64,000 nucleotides of DNA from Agrocybe praecox. Its lineage: Eukaryota; Basidiomycota; Agaricomycetes; Agaricales; Agrocybaceae. The notes below the pieces were generated by a model that saw nothing but the letters and a program-made list of their open reading frames with translations, was not told the DNA's origin and did no database searches. The translations under genes were made by a program, and so were the position numbers. The stretch spans positions 4,961,401-5,025,400 of the forward strand of contig OZ024840.1 in the NCBI GenBank assembly GCA_964017145.1, read 5' to 3'. Shown one piece after another: positions 32,413-44,068 of this stretch; the first letter of the stretch is position 1, and each line of letters begins with the position of its first letter.

Positions 32413-32815
32413 CTGGAAATTGCAGCGAAGATGCACGGAATGAGACTCGGAGAGCTAGGAGGGGGGGATAGGTCATTGAAGGAGCAGAGAAATATAACGA
32501 GTGGACTCCTGGCACCAAAATGGGGGCGTGAACGCAACAGAATGTAAGTTCACGTATGCTGTACATTATTTGGCCGACACTAACTATGCCGTTTGCAGCA
32601 AATCTCAAAACATAATGGATCTCCACATCGCTGAAGTCGCTTATCGAAGATCTCTGGTACCATACACGCTTTATGTACGTCAACCACCTCTACTTGCATA
32701 AATACCTTGCTAAAATGTCAACACACGGCAGGAAATTTTGCGCCTCTTTTCCCATTTTTACCATCTCAACTTACTGAACTGTTCTTCCCTTGCCTCATTC
32801 TACCCTACACTTATC

Positions 32816-35009
32816 ATGTCTCAAAATAACAACAAAAAAAGTAAGCTTACCACTCTATTCTGCACACTTACTCAGCTAACAATGTATCACAGAAAATAAA
32901 TCTCGATCACATGCCAACTCTAGGAATGGTAAGTCTCCAATTTTTTCCGTCAAATATACGTTGTTTATTTTTTTTTAGGCACTAATGGACAAGAAGCTCC
33001 GTCCGTTAATAATTATTCTGACATGACGGCACCGAACCCAAATGACCTGCGCGCTCCAGAGCCTGGAGCATCCCACTACTGGGTTTTCACGGAGGGTAAT
33101 GTCGTTGGCATTATTCATAACCCATGGTATGTTTTTTGTTCTTGTTTTTTTTTTTTGTTTTCTTTCTTCTTACAATTTGCAATGCCATTTTATGTAGACA
33201 ACTTGCGCGCATCTGTCTCGTCAGTCATGCCGCCATCTCGATGTGCCGCTTCGATAGCTGGTGTAGTGCCAAACTTTACTACGTCTGCAATTATCATCTG
33301 GGACATGTACGCCTTACTCCTGCCGTCCCTGGCATGAGGAGGGATCCCATCCCTGTTCCAGAGACCCCTGCTCGCTTGGCTCCTCCTTCCAACGGAATAT
33401 CGGCTGCCAACCCCCCGTCTGCTCAGCAACAAGTCGATCCGCCCACCTCTTCGGTTTGCCAGCCTTCCAACGACTCTGTACCTCTTGGACCCCTTCCTAA
33501 CAAACAATCGACGCCCAAATCGCTTGAACCAAGCCCCCGATTTCTTCTGCTTCTACCATTACGAGACGCAAGGCTTGCATCATCGTCACTGATGCCTCGG
33601 ATGTTGATTCCCACATTCCAGACGACACCTACGTTATTCGCCTAGGGGCTACAGGACCTAAACAGTGGCCAAGGACTCCAAAAACCCCCAATAACTCAAT
33701 GGATCACCTCATTTCCGTCACCTCAGCAAAGAGTCGAGACTGTTACTCAATTACCTCGCCACAAGCAAGAACCGGCACTCTGGCAAAAAATGTAACGGGC
33801 CATGGATCTAAGGACACCGCCAGTCACACGACCCTTGCAAATTCAAAACTCGCCAAAGTGCCCATTCCTGCCAGCAGCAAATTTGCCACCATGCCAAATT
33901 TGCTGGGTGTCACTCCCACAAGCGCTTCTTCGACCGTCCCCAACTTAATTCCCTCTTCGGCTCTCCCTATTCCAACATCCGAAACGGCGCCCAAGGAAGC
34001 TGCTGTGCGACAATATCGCAGCAGGGTCCTTGAGGCTCTTGACGAACTCAGTACCCTTGACCTTTCCATTTCGAAAAATCCCGCCTGTAAGACTAAGGCT
34101 ATCTGCAACCATAAGGGCGCCTTGCCATCTTCTCTCCTGAGAAACTCGGGTAAGTTTTTCTTCTATTTTTTGCATTATGTTACATGTGGCTAATGATTTA
34201 CTGGCAGCATCACCGATCGACGTGTTCTCCTCAAACTCTACTCAGGCTCAGCCCTCTCCAATCGGCACAACGTTTACATCCCCCTTCGCTCCAACACCTA
34301 CTCCCAGCTTCCGTATCAAATCCATCTACTCCCCCCTCTACATAGACGATCCTTACACTTGGAGCGAAGAAGAGATTTTCCCCATGGAATTCAACGAGAA
34401 CCTGCCTTTAAATCGAAGAAGAGACGCGCTCAGGACTGTGTCGACGTTGAAGATGAGCCTGTGGGGCAGGTGAAACGAAGAGCAACAAGCACGAGTCCGG
34501 AAGATAAAGACTCATACAACAAAGGAAAGCAGAAACTCCCCGCACATCCTGTCGAGCACAACAAGATTGATTCACCGACGCAGATCCCACCTCCGACCAC
34601 GCTACCTCCTAGGACACCCCTACCTTTCAACCCCATTTCCTCGCATGCTGCAATGTCCTACGCATTGAGTCACCCAGACTCCACCCTCGCACCCGACTAT
34701 ACCTTTGCATCCTACATCACGACCGCACCTTTTGCACCTCCGACGTACACATACTCATCCAACGAAGGGTCCATATCACTTACCGTCGGCTCTTCGTCCA
34801 CAGTCTTGGCTGCCGTTCCCTCCACAGATGTTAGCATTGGACCTTCCACTGCGACCGTTAGCAGACCTCAAGCTGCTCCAGAGATCCCAGTAGTCGAAGT
34901 CATGGATAGCGACGACGAGATGGACGAAGCACTCGCCGAGCTCGAGCGCTTGGATAAAGAATTGTTGGCGGATTTTGTCATCTTAGGTGACGGCGATATG
35001 CAGCTTTGA
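32816..35009 (+). pseudogene. RNase H1 N-terminal/viroplasmin-like Pro-rich protein (element E)
   Basis: It starts MSQNNNKK in a tiny exon, followed by short exons. HYWVFTEGNVVGIIHNPW then joins QLARICLVSHAAISMCRFDSWCSAKLYYVC across an intron, giving the RNase H1 N-terminal-type domain in the first ~130 residues. Homology then shifts frame near a C run at about 33531-33537 (before RRKACIIVTDASD) and again near 34405 (NLPLNRRR versus AFKSKKRRAQDCV). A Pro/Ser-rich region and an acidic C-terminus (DSDDEMDEALAELERLDKELL) end at 35009. The frameshifts suggest a pseudogene unless unusual splicing compensates. Confidence 0.7.
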
Positions 35010-35267
35010 TTTATGGGCACTTCCTATGCACCCTTCGCCCCTCATTGTCGTCATCTCCTTCTTTCTTTCTTGGCATGAACCATCTCACCCCCACTTATGA
35101 TTATATATGTCCTTATGTCGTACCTACTGGAGGCATAGTTTTTTACTTTGTATCTTGGCCTGAATACATTGTTTTCTCCCCCTCTCTCTATGGTATGGTG
35201 ATATTTACTGAGAAAAATAAGTTGCAAATAAAAAGTCAGATTGGAAGTGGTGCAGAGGTACATGTAT

Positions 35268-35654
35268 CTAACACCCCAGTCTTATTAGTCGCTGGTATTC
35301 CTCCTCGTCGTCTTTCATTTCCTTTTCCTTTTTCTTCTTGATACGATACTCCCAACATTTGACTTTGAGTGCCATGCGGTTCCTTTCACGATATTTTGCT
35401 TGCGCGATGCGATGTTGTTCCTTTCTTGCCTCGCTTTCTTCTGATGTTTCTGGTTTTTTTTTTACTTTGAGCGTATAGGTGAGTGCCATGTAAAGGATAA
35501 AACTCAATACTCACTTCCGAGCTCGCAGAGGAGCCGTTTCTCTCTCCTTTTCTATATTTCTAGGGGTATGATAAGCTGCATATAAATAAAATCTGAACTT
35601 CACTTACTTATAATAGTACTTCCTGCGCCTGCTCATTTTTTCACTTGGTAGCAT
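35268..35654 (-). CDS. Small basic coiled-coil protein (element E copy)
   Basis: Three exons: MLPSEKMSRRRKYYY (from 35654), a short NIEKERETAPLRAR exon, and a final exon with EQHRIAQAKYRERNRMALKVK, a WEYRIKKKKEKE helix and an acidic EEEYQRL end at 35268. It is homologous to 18511-19023 and 43567-44068. No disabling change is seen. The function is unknown; strong positive charge followed by an acidic helix suggests DNA or protein binding. An ATG further inside (35636) is also possible. Confidence 0.65.
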
Positions 35655-36122
35655 TTGTAGATAAGTTTTGTAGTAGTTTGTTAAGAAGTGTAAAGGAATG
35701 TATTTAATGTGCGAGCTTAACTTGGACATGCAGCTAGTTCCTAAAATAGAACACATCCAATTTACGACCAAGTAAAGGTAGAGGGGTTGCCAAAGTCATA
35801 CTACTGATGTTATGTCGCTGTAAGATAGACACTGGGGCTCTAAATAAATAGGCATCATCCGTACGTAATAGTATTATTCTAAAAATTTATGCTCTTATAT
35901 GTCAAATAAATGTTTGGGCCGGAAGACTGGTTAGCAGCAAGTGAAGGAGTGCGACTCACAGCAAAATTCATTCGTCGCTTTTTAAACATTGCTCTCGACA
36001 TCTTATGGCCTCAAAAATGTATGGGATATAAGACTAATAGATAGGACCTTCCTCAAGAAAAATCCCTGTTGGTATTTACTTACAACTTACAAGCATATTA
36101 ACATTTTAAATGTTGCATCGTG

Positions 36123-36136
36123 TACGAAATCACCTC
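36123..36136 (-). promoter_or_regulatory. Conserved GTGATTTCGT motif (element E)
   Basis: The minus strand reads GAGGTGATTTCGTA about 470 bp upstream of the small basic gene, in the interval after the TET stop, equivalent to the motifs at 18253 and 44326. Confidence 0.45.
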
Positions 36137-36226
36137 GCTACCATTTAGATCACGCTCAATACAAAGGGCAAAAATGACAATCATATTTGATGGAGTCCGC
36201 GACAATCTAATTACTCTACAATTATA

Positions 36227-36561
36227 TTACTTGCGTCTCTCATGAAGAATGGGTAACAAATTGAGTCCGTGAGTCCAACATTCCGTATTGCGCGCATCCT
36301 GTTGGGCCCATTCCTCAGATGAGAGCCCGGCATAGTATTCCTGAGCCCTCTGAAAGCCGTATTCAACCCAGCGAAAAAGACCGCCGGCGCTGTATTGAGC
36401 AAAGGAGTAGCGGCGCTCGTGAGGTTGGATGGTCGTATTAGAGTGGTGTATAATGGCAGAGGGGAGAAGAATGGTAGAGCCGGGGGGGAATTCAATGACA
36501 AGATGGCACTCCCAGAGTATGAGATGCCCGCCTTTGGTGTAATTGAAGTTGCCGAACGAGG
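36227..36561 (-). pseudogene. TET/JBP dioxygenase of element E, 3' part (split by F)
   Basis: Read on the minus strand, the frame starts at the F junction with SFGNFNYTKGGHLILWEC. It continues FPPGSTILLPSAIIHHSN (distal His), HERRYSFAQYSAGGLFRW (2OG-binding Arg) and LNLLPILHERRK, then a stop at 36227. The 5' part is at 51249-52390. No stop codons occur in this part. Insertion of F separates the HxD-bearing strand from the distal His and Arg, so no active enzyme can be made. Confidence 0.9.
36554..36561 (+). repeat. 8-bp target-site duplication of element F, left copy
   Basis: GAACGAGG lies immediately outside the left end and recurs at 51249-51256 outside the right end. It is coding sequence of the interrupted TET gene (Ser-Phe on the minus strand). 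Confidence 0.85.
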
Positions 36562-36830
36562 GAGGTCTTTACTCTGAGCCACATTTACCAAGCGGTACTG
36601 GTCAGACTTTTGACTTGTCTGAGCAGTTCTGAGCGGAAATTTAGGATTTCCCTCCCAGCTATTTGGCTGGAAAAGACCCCCCAAATGTCCAAGCATTTCC
36701 GATCAGAATCACTCAGACAGATCAGAACTGGTCAGACAGCTCAGCTTTCCGAGCTCCAATCCCTATCTGAAAACTGAGTGAAACCGTTCAGAACTGCTCA
36801 GACCCACAGTCAGATCACATGACCAAAGGC
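36562..36830 (+). repeat. Left terminal inverted repeat and TCAG-rich subterminal region of F
   Basis: The first 45 bp pair with the right end. Downstream, short units related to CAGTTCTGAGC, TCAGACAG and GAACTGCTCAGAC recur about eight times. The right end has equivalent TCTGCTCAGACT units. These are plausible transposase-binding sites. Confidence 0.75.
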
Positions 36831-36852
36831 TTTACAATTAAAGAAAAATGTG

Positions 36853-36940
36853 GTGGAGACACCGGGAATCGAACCCAGAGCCTTGCCAGAGGTCATGTGA
36901 TATAACTATGGACACTCATCCGACTGTACCATAGAGACTT
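36853..36940 (-). other. tRNA-like sequence (SINE head or tRNA relic)
   Basis: On the minus strand, TGGTACAGTCGG matches an A box, with G18/G19 spaced canonically from the 5' end. GGTTCGATTCC is a perfect B box in a good 5-bp T-stem, and a CCA follows the acceptor 3' strand. The 5' acceptor strand (GTCTCTA) does not pair with the 3' strand (TGTCTCC), and no anticodon arm forms. It is therefore tRNA-derived and not a working tRNA. Confidence 0.4.
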
Positions 36941-37194
36941 TGATAGTTAAATATCTAAAGGTAGCTATATACTTTGATATGTTTTATTTTATTTATTTTG
37001 TGGTTATTTTGTCATTTCTGCCAAAACCGTAACATATTACGTCACATTAAATGTTTGATAAATATATTTCGAATATTTTAGGAATTATCGTGATTTTTTC
37101 ATTATTTTAGGAGGTCCGTGTGACATACAAACGACAATTTTTGTAAAATTCCCAAAATAGATGTCCGTGCCGCTGCGGAAATTGCCGGCACAGC

Positions 37195-37590
37195 CACAAC
37201 CCTCTGCCCTTGCCGCGTCATCAATGTTTTCTTTCTTCCTGACCATTACCACCATCCACCCACCCTCTGCCACCACCACATTCCGTCGCCACCACGCCGC
37301 AACGCCAACAACGACGTCCACGACGACGATAACGCCAACAACAACAACGATGCCAGCAATGACGCCAACGCCAGTGACGACGACACAACAACAACGACAC
37401 GTCAGCGACACGGCGACGACGACACGTCAGCGCAGAGGACACCAACGACGACACAGCGACGATACCCACGTCAACGACGACACGCACGACGACGACGCAA
37501 CGACGATGATACGACGGTGACAACGACGACACGAGCGACGACGCCGCCAACGCCAACGACGACATCGAACGACACGGCGACGACCACCCT
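37195..37590. repeat. Degenerate ACG/ACC microsatellite of F, left side
   Basis: Imperfect cgacgac/ccaacaacgacg triplets between the terminal region and the subterminal module. The right-hand equivalent is 50510-50670. Long frames on both strands are composition artefacts. Confidence 0.65.
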
Positions 37591-37594
37591 TTGC

Positions 37595-37985
37595 AGCCAA
37601 CCTGATGTATCAAATCCGGCAATATGCTGTTCCATTGATACATCACGGTAGGCAACTGCCCATCTGGCAACATGTTTTCAGTGTGCCGCAGGCCATCAAT
37701 ACTCCGAAAGCAGATGCCCTTGGTAAACATAGACAAACAACACTGATTTCGAGGCGAGCAGCATGTAATTAAGCTCTGTAGGCGTAGTAGTGGTTAGCAT
37801 GGGCGTCAAATGGCCCATTTGTGTTCTATGAATATTTTTCAAATATTTGGCGCCCTTTGCGCCCTTAAAATAGGACGGGACGGGATGGATGGCAAATGAT
37901 TACTTTGGATGACGTTTAAAAATATTCCATTGCAGGCGTTGCACTATATTTAGTTGACGCATATAATTAGGTCCCTGTACCTTTT
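37595..37985 (-). repeat. Left inverted subterminal module of F
   Basis: An inverted, near-identical copy of 50134-50510. In order it carries TGATGTATCA-type sites, ggcaactgccc, gtgccgcaggccatc, gcgccctttgcgcc, gggacgggatggat and a closing 'ttagttgacgcatataattagg' region. Confidence 0.85.
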
Positions 37986-38196
37986 AGAATGCAAACTAAT
38001 GATAGATTAGCAATGATATCATCATACCCAAAATAGGTCGCGTCCAATTATAGTACAGCATTCTAGACCTCTCCGCTGGCTAATTCCCTCGGGGATCATC
38101 TAGTACCTTACTATGGCGGAAAAAAGCCATGTTATTTTAGACAAAAAAAACACACACACATGCTGTATGCAGCTAGGAGGTATAAAAATCATATAT

Positions 38197-40490
38197 TCAA
38201 ATCGAGGCCTCCATGAATGAAGTGAATATGAGACGACAATCTTGTACATACACCAACCAATCCTTCTTCGCCACTTCTCCCTCTTTCTGTGCCGCGAGCC
38301 CAAAAAAAAACAACGCTACCATCACAACGAGAGTGCCATTGGGTCCAATTTTGCGGAAAGAGCTCCAGTCTCCATCGAACAGCAAGAAATCAATACTACC
38401 GTCTTTGATACGCCACTCCGGTTGAATAAGAGTGTACCATTCGATAAATGAGGCGGAAAGCTTGCTGTACGTGACCAGGGGAACATAATTCGAATTACGA
38501 TGACGTTTCATCCACAAACCAACGTCAGCAGGTCGGTTCTTAGTGGGCAGGGAGCCTATCTTGTCAGGACCATCAGTAGTCACGTGTGTGAACCACAGAT
38601 CCAGCAATTCCTTCCATTCGGGTCCTAGGTCCTGTGATTCCAATGTTTCCAAACCTTTTTGCACCCATGGGATCGATGATTTCCTGATGACGGGTACAAG
38701 GAAATCAATAGGTGGCAGAGAAGGCGCAGAACCAACAGGAGAGGCAGATGAGGAGTACGGAGCAATGGGCGCTGGAGAATCCTGGACGGGGGAAAGAGAC
38801 TGATTGTCGATAGGTTCGAGTCTTGGGCGTTTCGGGGGGAGGGAGTCGCGTAGTAGTTCCGGTGAAATAGAATCTACAGATCTTTTTTTCCCAGCACAAG
38901 CCGGCGCAGGTGTATCATCGTCAGAAAATCGTTGAATGTCGGTACTGGAAGAGGAATCCGGGGTTGAGGGCTGCAGAGCCTGTGACTCCATGGGCAGATC
39001 AGCTGCAACAACTTTGGGCGAGGGACACGGGGTGATATCCGGGGAGTTAGGAGACGATGTCAGATGGGGGGGAGTAATGGACGAAGACATGGAAAGGTTG
39101 GCCGCATGAAGAGAGACGTCCACTCCGTTGAGCATGTAAGGTGGAGGTGGGGAAGCGCGACTCGGACCAGGATTCAAGTTGCCAGCTGCATCGTTACTTT
39201 CCTGCTGGATGGCGTCGATATGAACATTTGCTTCCAATTCCAAAGAAGAAAGGGTGAGCTCTTCTTCGCCTGTGTCTAAAGATCGCGAACGGCATTCTTT
39301 GGGACCTATATACCTAGTTAGATTTAAATAGAGCTGGAAGAGAATAAATGGAAACTTACTGTAGCATTTTTGCAAGAAAGAACCAAAGACGGGTACGATG
39401 AATCGTTTGAAACGCGCACGTTCAGCCGTCCCAAAGTTCATCTTCACGTCCCCGGGTATTGTTCCAGAATGTATACTGTAGAGGCCTTCAGTCGATTATT
39501 AGCGAGAGAAAGAATAAAATATGTACCTAATCATATTGAGTTTGCCGCCATGGGCAGGCTCTGGACCTCCTGCGATCAAAGTGACTTTCCATCCCGTAAC
39601 CTCTGATATCAAATCCAGAATTGGTTGCAAAAAGTTGGCGAGGCCTTGAATAGCCCTAAATCAAAATATGAGAAATTTTGAAAATGAAAGGAAGTATGTC
39701 TATGTACTGCTGACGATCCGAGGGAGCACTGGACACAGGAACACTGGTCTCTGACCTCCATTTCTCCATATCTCTTTCGTACTCGGCCTCTGCCACATTA
39801 ACCCAGTGGCTTTGATCTTCGGCAGGCAAGTTGGAGAACATTTCTTTGGCGAATTTATCTCGTAGAGCAGCATAGTGTTTCTTCTCTAGACCTTGGGCGA
39901 CGGCGTGGACTTTGACTCGGCTTTCGATGGTTTCACGATGGTTCCGGCGCCAGACATTTGAAGCGGTCTTTCGACGAGGGCGACCGTGACCGGATTCCGA
40001 TTTCCCAGAGAGCTTTTGAAGCAGAGCGCGGTAGGGGTTATACGCCCCCGAATCTGTGGAGTTGTGATTGTGGTCCTTCATGTATTGATAGACCATCCAT
40101 CGTTTGATTTGCTACGTACATGGTTATGTGAGTCACATGATTTTCCGGTATTGGTCAGCCGAGGCCCGAACTTACAGACTTTCGCCACTGTATGAGTTGT
40201 TGTCGAGACTCATACTCCTGCATTTTGGTAGCAAGTTCTTCATCTGAGAGACCATCGGCATAGGGTGGCGGGCGATCAGGATCAGGATCGTCGTCGTTGA
40301 TAGAAGCAAGGAACTCAGGCGTTGGCTCCTGCTCGTGAGGTAAGTCTATCGGAAATCTTTTGAAGTATTTTCGCTGAATTAAAGATAGGGCCTCCGCGGC
40401 GTAATTATCTCTAACAGCTGTAGTGTACGCCTCCTTCTGGCTCATGAGAAAGTCCTTTCTTGAGCCACGAAACGATCCTGGGTTGGGCAT
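38197..40490 (-). CDS. HMG-box-like KDZ accessory protein (element F, intact)
   Basis: This is the only copy without stops. It has five exons with short GT-AG introns and encodes about 730 residues. Exon 1 has MPNPGSFRGSRKDFL and KRFPIDLPHEQEP. Exon 2 has QIKRWMVYQYMKDH, the basic RPRRKTASNVWRRNH and KEMFSNLPAEDQSHWVNVAE, which resembles the last helix of an HMG box. Exon 3 has TGWKVTLIAGGPEPAHGGK and exon 4 FGSFLQKCY. Exon 5 has a Ser/Pro-rich linker with a KKRS/PKRPR basic signal and a Trp-rich C-terminal domain (LWMKRHR, FIEWYTLIQPEW, GPNGTLVVMVALFFFG). It probably acts in the nucleus on DNA or chromatin; the HMG assignment is by pattern only. A diverged homologue sits beside KDZ in relic G. 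Confidence 0.8.
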
Positions 40491-41153
40491 CGTATGAAAA
40501 ACGAACGGGACTGACGGAAGGACAACGATAGCACGGAAATGAATAAATGTCGAGGAAGAAGCACCCACGAGCAAATCATACCAGCATGGCGAAGGCGGTA
40601 TAACAGGAGATCGGGGGGCTTATCTGGGATCCTGGGATCAACACCGGCGTACGTACCCTCCCTATATCTCAAGCGTTCAAACCGAAACCTTACTAACTGT
40701 TTTGTTTTGGGGTTGCGGTTTTACAGGAATTTATTGAATTCACGTGATAACGACACACGACGGACAAGGCGTAACAACTCATTGGCAAACCTATATGAAC
40801 GTACATCAACCCCCCTTTTTTTCCCCATGAAATAAAATTTTCGACCACATTACGTCCGTGCTTTTAGATGTTTTTTGACACATACACACCTGTTCAGGCA
40901 AGGTTTCGAATAACGCAAGGCGCGCTAATGAATCCTGACACCGCCTATTGTGTATGTAAACCTGAAATCCAGTGTTTCTTCTCGGAGCAAGAGTGAAATC
41001 GAGATTGACGGTGTAATTATTTTTACGTATGTTTCCCTCTTGATTTCTTTTTAAGAACGTAGCTAATCGATCTCTTTCGACAGCATTTTATTCCACAACT
41101 CCTGCTCTTACATCGTATCACCACATACCCTACATAAATCAACACGTAAATTT
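40491..41153. promoter_or_regulatory. Divergent promoter region between HMG-like and RNase H1-N-like genes (F)
   Basis: 660 bp of non-coding DNA between divergent start codons. No repeat or clear box could be assigned. The equivalent intervals in B and E are about 400 bp. Confidence 0.4.
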
Positions 41154-42980
41154 ATGACTCAAAAAAAAGGTATGTTGCCAAAGTTTTAAGCCTCCAACGA
41201 CGATTCTAACATCTTATTATGTTCTAGATCCAAAGCAATCAGGCAAGTTAGGCCGCCGCGAGAGTAAGTTCCGTCCTAGGTCGTTATTTCTTCCTCACTC
41301 AATGACATCATTTCATACAGCCAACGAAGACGAAGCTATGGACGTAGAAGTATTGTTCACCAACGGCCCTCAGGCATTTACGTGGGTCGTCATTGCCGAC
41401 GACACCGTTGCCATCGTTGACAACGAAGGGTAACATTTTTTTTCAAAAGCTCAATTGATTTATTATTTACTTTTTTTGGTCATGTAGTGATGTTCGCTGC
41501 TTCGACGCGCCCTCATTCCAACGCTTTTCTGTCGTTAGGTTTGATACCCGTGAAGAGGCTGTGGCCTATCACAACGGCGTTCTATTTCGTGGTATAGCGC
41601 CCTTGTCTGCCGCTCCTATTGCACCAATTGCACCTCCTGTCCCTCAGACCTCGCAACAACCTCTCCCTGTCCAGCATCAGCATCAGTTTCAGAAAGCAAA
41701 AGCTGAATCTGGGGCTAAAGGGAATCCAATTGTCATTAACAATACCCCTCCCAAGGTTCCCTCTGCTTCCACTCGGATTCGCCGAATTCGTCGTATGTTG
41801 GCCATCGCACAAACTGTGGACACTCCCACGCCAGCTCCTCGTCGCAATGCAGACACTGACCGCCCACGCCGTAGCTAGCGACTCGTCAACTACACAGCCG
41901 CTGCAACTTCATCAAAGGTTGCTGCAGCGCTGAATCTTGGAACACCTATGCTTCCCCGCTCTGATCTAGGCCCATTGCTCCCTGCTCCTTCCATTTCCGC
42001 CGCTGGGCAGAATCCATCTCGTCCTGCTCATCACGTACTTCCAACCGTCTGGATTGATAGCGACTCTGACAGCGATAACGAAATCGAAACGGATGAAGAA
42101 CGCGGAGCTCCGGGCAAAGGTCTTTGCAAGCGCTGTAAATTACCCGTTGCGCGTTCAAATGCAGGGATGCGTTGCACTAGTACTGCTCAGGGTTGCATTA
42201 CGAAACCGGCAACGACAAGGTTGGCAACATCTTCTGGGGTGGGCAATATTTCTTCGGCACCAGAAACTCGGACCATTGGGGGACCTCCCAGGAAGCCAGC
42301 TCCTAATGGGAAAGGCTCTAACAACACCGCTACCCCTGCCCTCCTTTCTGCTCCAGCAGGCCCAGTACGTTGGCGCCCGAAGAAGTACGCAAGTCGGATC
42401 CTGGACGCGGTCGATGCAGCATTTCCACTGGACTCTGAGCCTGCGTCTGCCCCCCTTACGTTCGTCAACAACGACAGGTCACGCAAGCGTGGCCCTTCCT
42501 CCTCTCGACAGTCGACAAAGGCAACATCAGGCAAGAAGATGAAGATCATCAGGAAGTATTACCCACCTCTCTACGAAGACATGCCCGATACGATGCCCTA
42601 TTCGGAGATTGAAGTAACGGCCACCGAGCAAGAGGACAGCGATGAAGAAATCCGCGACAATAGCCTCAAGAAAAAAGGCAATGGAAAAGGAAAAGGAAAA
42701 GGAAAGGTATCTACCGAGGATGACACCAGCGACACCGACACCGATATCATTCCTCGCAAACGCAAGATACCGCCCTCAACCCCTTCCAATAAACAGAAGA
42801 AGCGTGTCGCCGCCTCCCCTGATGTTTTGGACTATGAACTCATGCTCGAGCAGGCGACTGCCACACCCAAACCTATGCCCACAGCTGTGGGCTCCGACTA
42901 CGCCTATGCACCATTTGCTTCGACCTCCGCTGCCCCTTTATCTGTAGCTCACATCCTCGCTCCTTTCGCCGCCGTCTCGT

Positions 42981-43014
<34 letters not shown>

Positions 43015-43285
43015 ACCTGCACACATCCCGGAACACTACGCACATATTCCACCACCACCACCGCTGCAGACACTGTTGAACATTCCCCCGCCTCCTGCAC
43101 TTCCACCTCTCCCTGTAACCATCGGCTCCGGCTCTCAGCCTCCCGCCTACACCGGCATTTCCCCTCCTCCTTACACCATCGTTGCCAATCAAGAAGACAG
43201 CACCATGCTCGATGCAGATAGCGACTATGGGGACCTTCTAGGAATCGACCCCGCCCACTTTGACGACATTAGTGAATTGAATTAA
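41154..43285 (+). CDS. RNase H1 N-terminal/viroplasmin-like Pro-rich protein (element F)
   Basis: Five exons: MTQKK, a short DPKQSGKLGRRE exon, an exon with FTWVVIADDTVAIVDNEG, then the exon starting DVRCFDAPSFQRFSVVRFDTREEAVAYHNGVLF. The latter two make the RNase H1 N-terminal-like domain, which in other proteins binds RNA/DNA hybrids. The remainder has Ser/Asp clusters (SDSDSDNE), a Cys pair region (CKRCK), KKMKIIRKYYPPLYEDMP, a KGKGKGK stretch, basic RKRKIP and a Pro-rich tail ending FDDISELN. A TAG at 41876-41878 interrupts the frame, so the copy is broken or yields two pieces. The domain call is by residue pattern. Confidence 0.7.
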
Positions 43286-43566
43286 GTGGGTAGTTTTGCC
43301 ATATGTTTTATTTTATTTCGATCTTTTCGTACATCCTTCTCGACACATGTTTTATGAATTCCTATGTTCCTATGCCCGCTATGCCCCTATGCTAGTTAAT
43401 GTTTCATGATTCTACTATGCTGTACTAGTCGTACTTATTTCGTTCACCTGAGGCGATGTTTTTGCATTTCTTTAGTTCTCAATGCGATGTTTTTTGTGCC
43501 TCACTACGTGTGTTCTGGGTTGTAAAAGAGAGAGTAGTGCTATTATAATAGACGAAGGTATGTACA
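43286..43566. terminator. Convergent 3' region between RNase H1-N-like and small basic genes (F)
   Basis: 280 bp of AT-rich DNA between two convergent stops. It must hold both polyadenylation regions; no unambiguous signal is assigned. Confidence 0.3.
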
Positions 43567-44068
43567 CTATTCTAACGCCATGGCCATGAGGCGTTGATAC
43601 TCCTCCTCGTCCTTTCCAATCTCGGCCTCCCTCTTGGCCTTCATTCTATATGATAAGTTGAATGAAAATCTGTGAGTCGATATGCAGTCACCAATTTATA
43701 TAACAATATGTACCGCTGACCTGTACTCTACACTTTTAATCCGTAGCTTGCTCCGATTCGCCTCACGATATTTCGCCTGAGCTTGACGATGGCGTTCTCG
43801 TTTGGCAACCATATCTTCTTCACTATGGTGCAGAGGCACTTGTCTGTAGGGATTATTAATATCATGTAAATTTGCTGGCTAAATTATACTGCTTACTTTG
43901 CTCTAATTTGTGACCGTCTACGTTCCTCATGCAAGTTACTAGAATGTAATTCAGTGCCGAAAATAGGTCAAAAAATACAGAAGTTACTCACTCGTAATAA
44001 TATTTACGACGTCTCGCATTGTGTTGGACTTTAGGAGTATTATTTTGATCTGGATCCGAGAATTTCAT
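43567..44068 (-). CDS. Small basic coiled-coil protein (element F copy)
   Basis: Four exons joined by ~50-75-nt GT-AG introns give about 118 residues. It starts MKFSDPDQNN, followed by NARRRKYYYD, LHEERRRSQIRAK and KRERHRQAQAKYREANRSKLRIK. VEYRMKAKREAEIGKDEEEYQRL follows, and it ends AMALE. It has the same architecture as the copies at 18511 and 35268, with no disabling change. It lies downstream of TET in the same orientation. Family unknown; a small DNA-binding or adaptor role is a guess. Confidence 0.7.

Noticed and set aside
36853..36940. Functional tRNA gene
   Set aside because: Acceptor strands do not pair and no anticodon arm forms.
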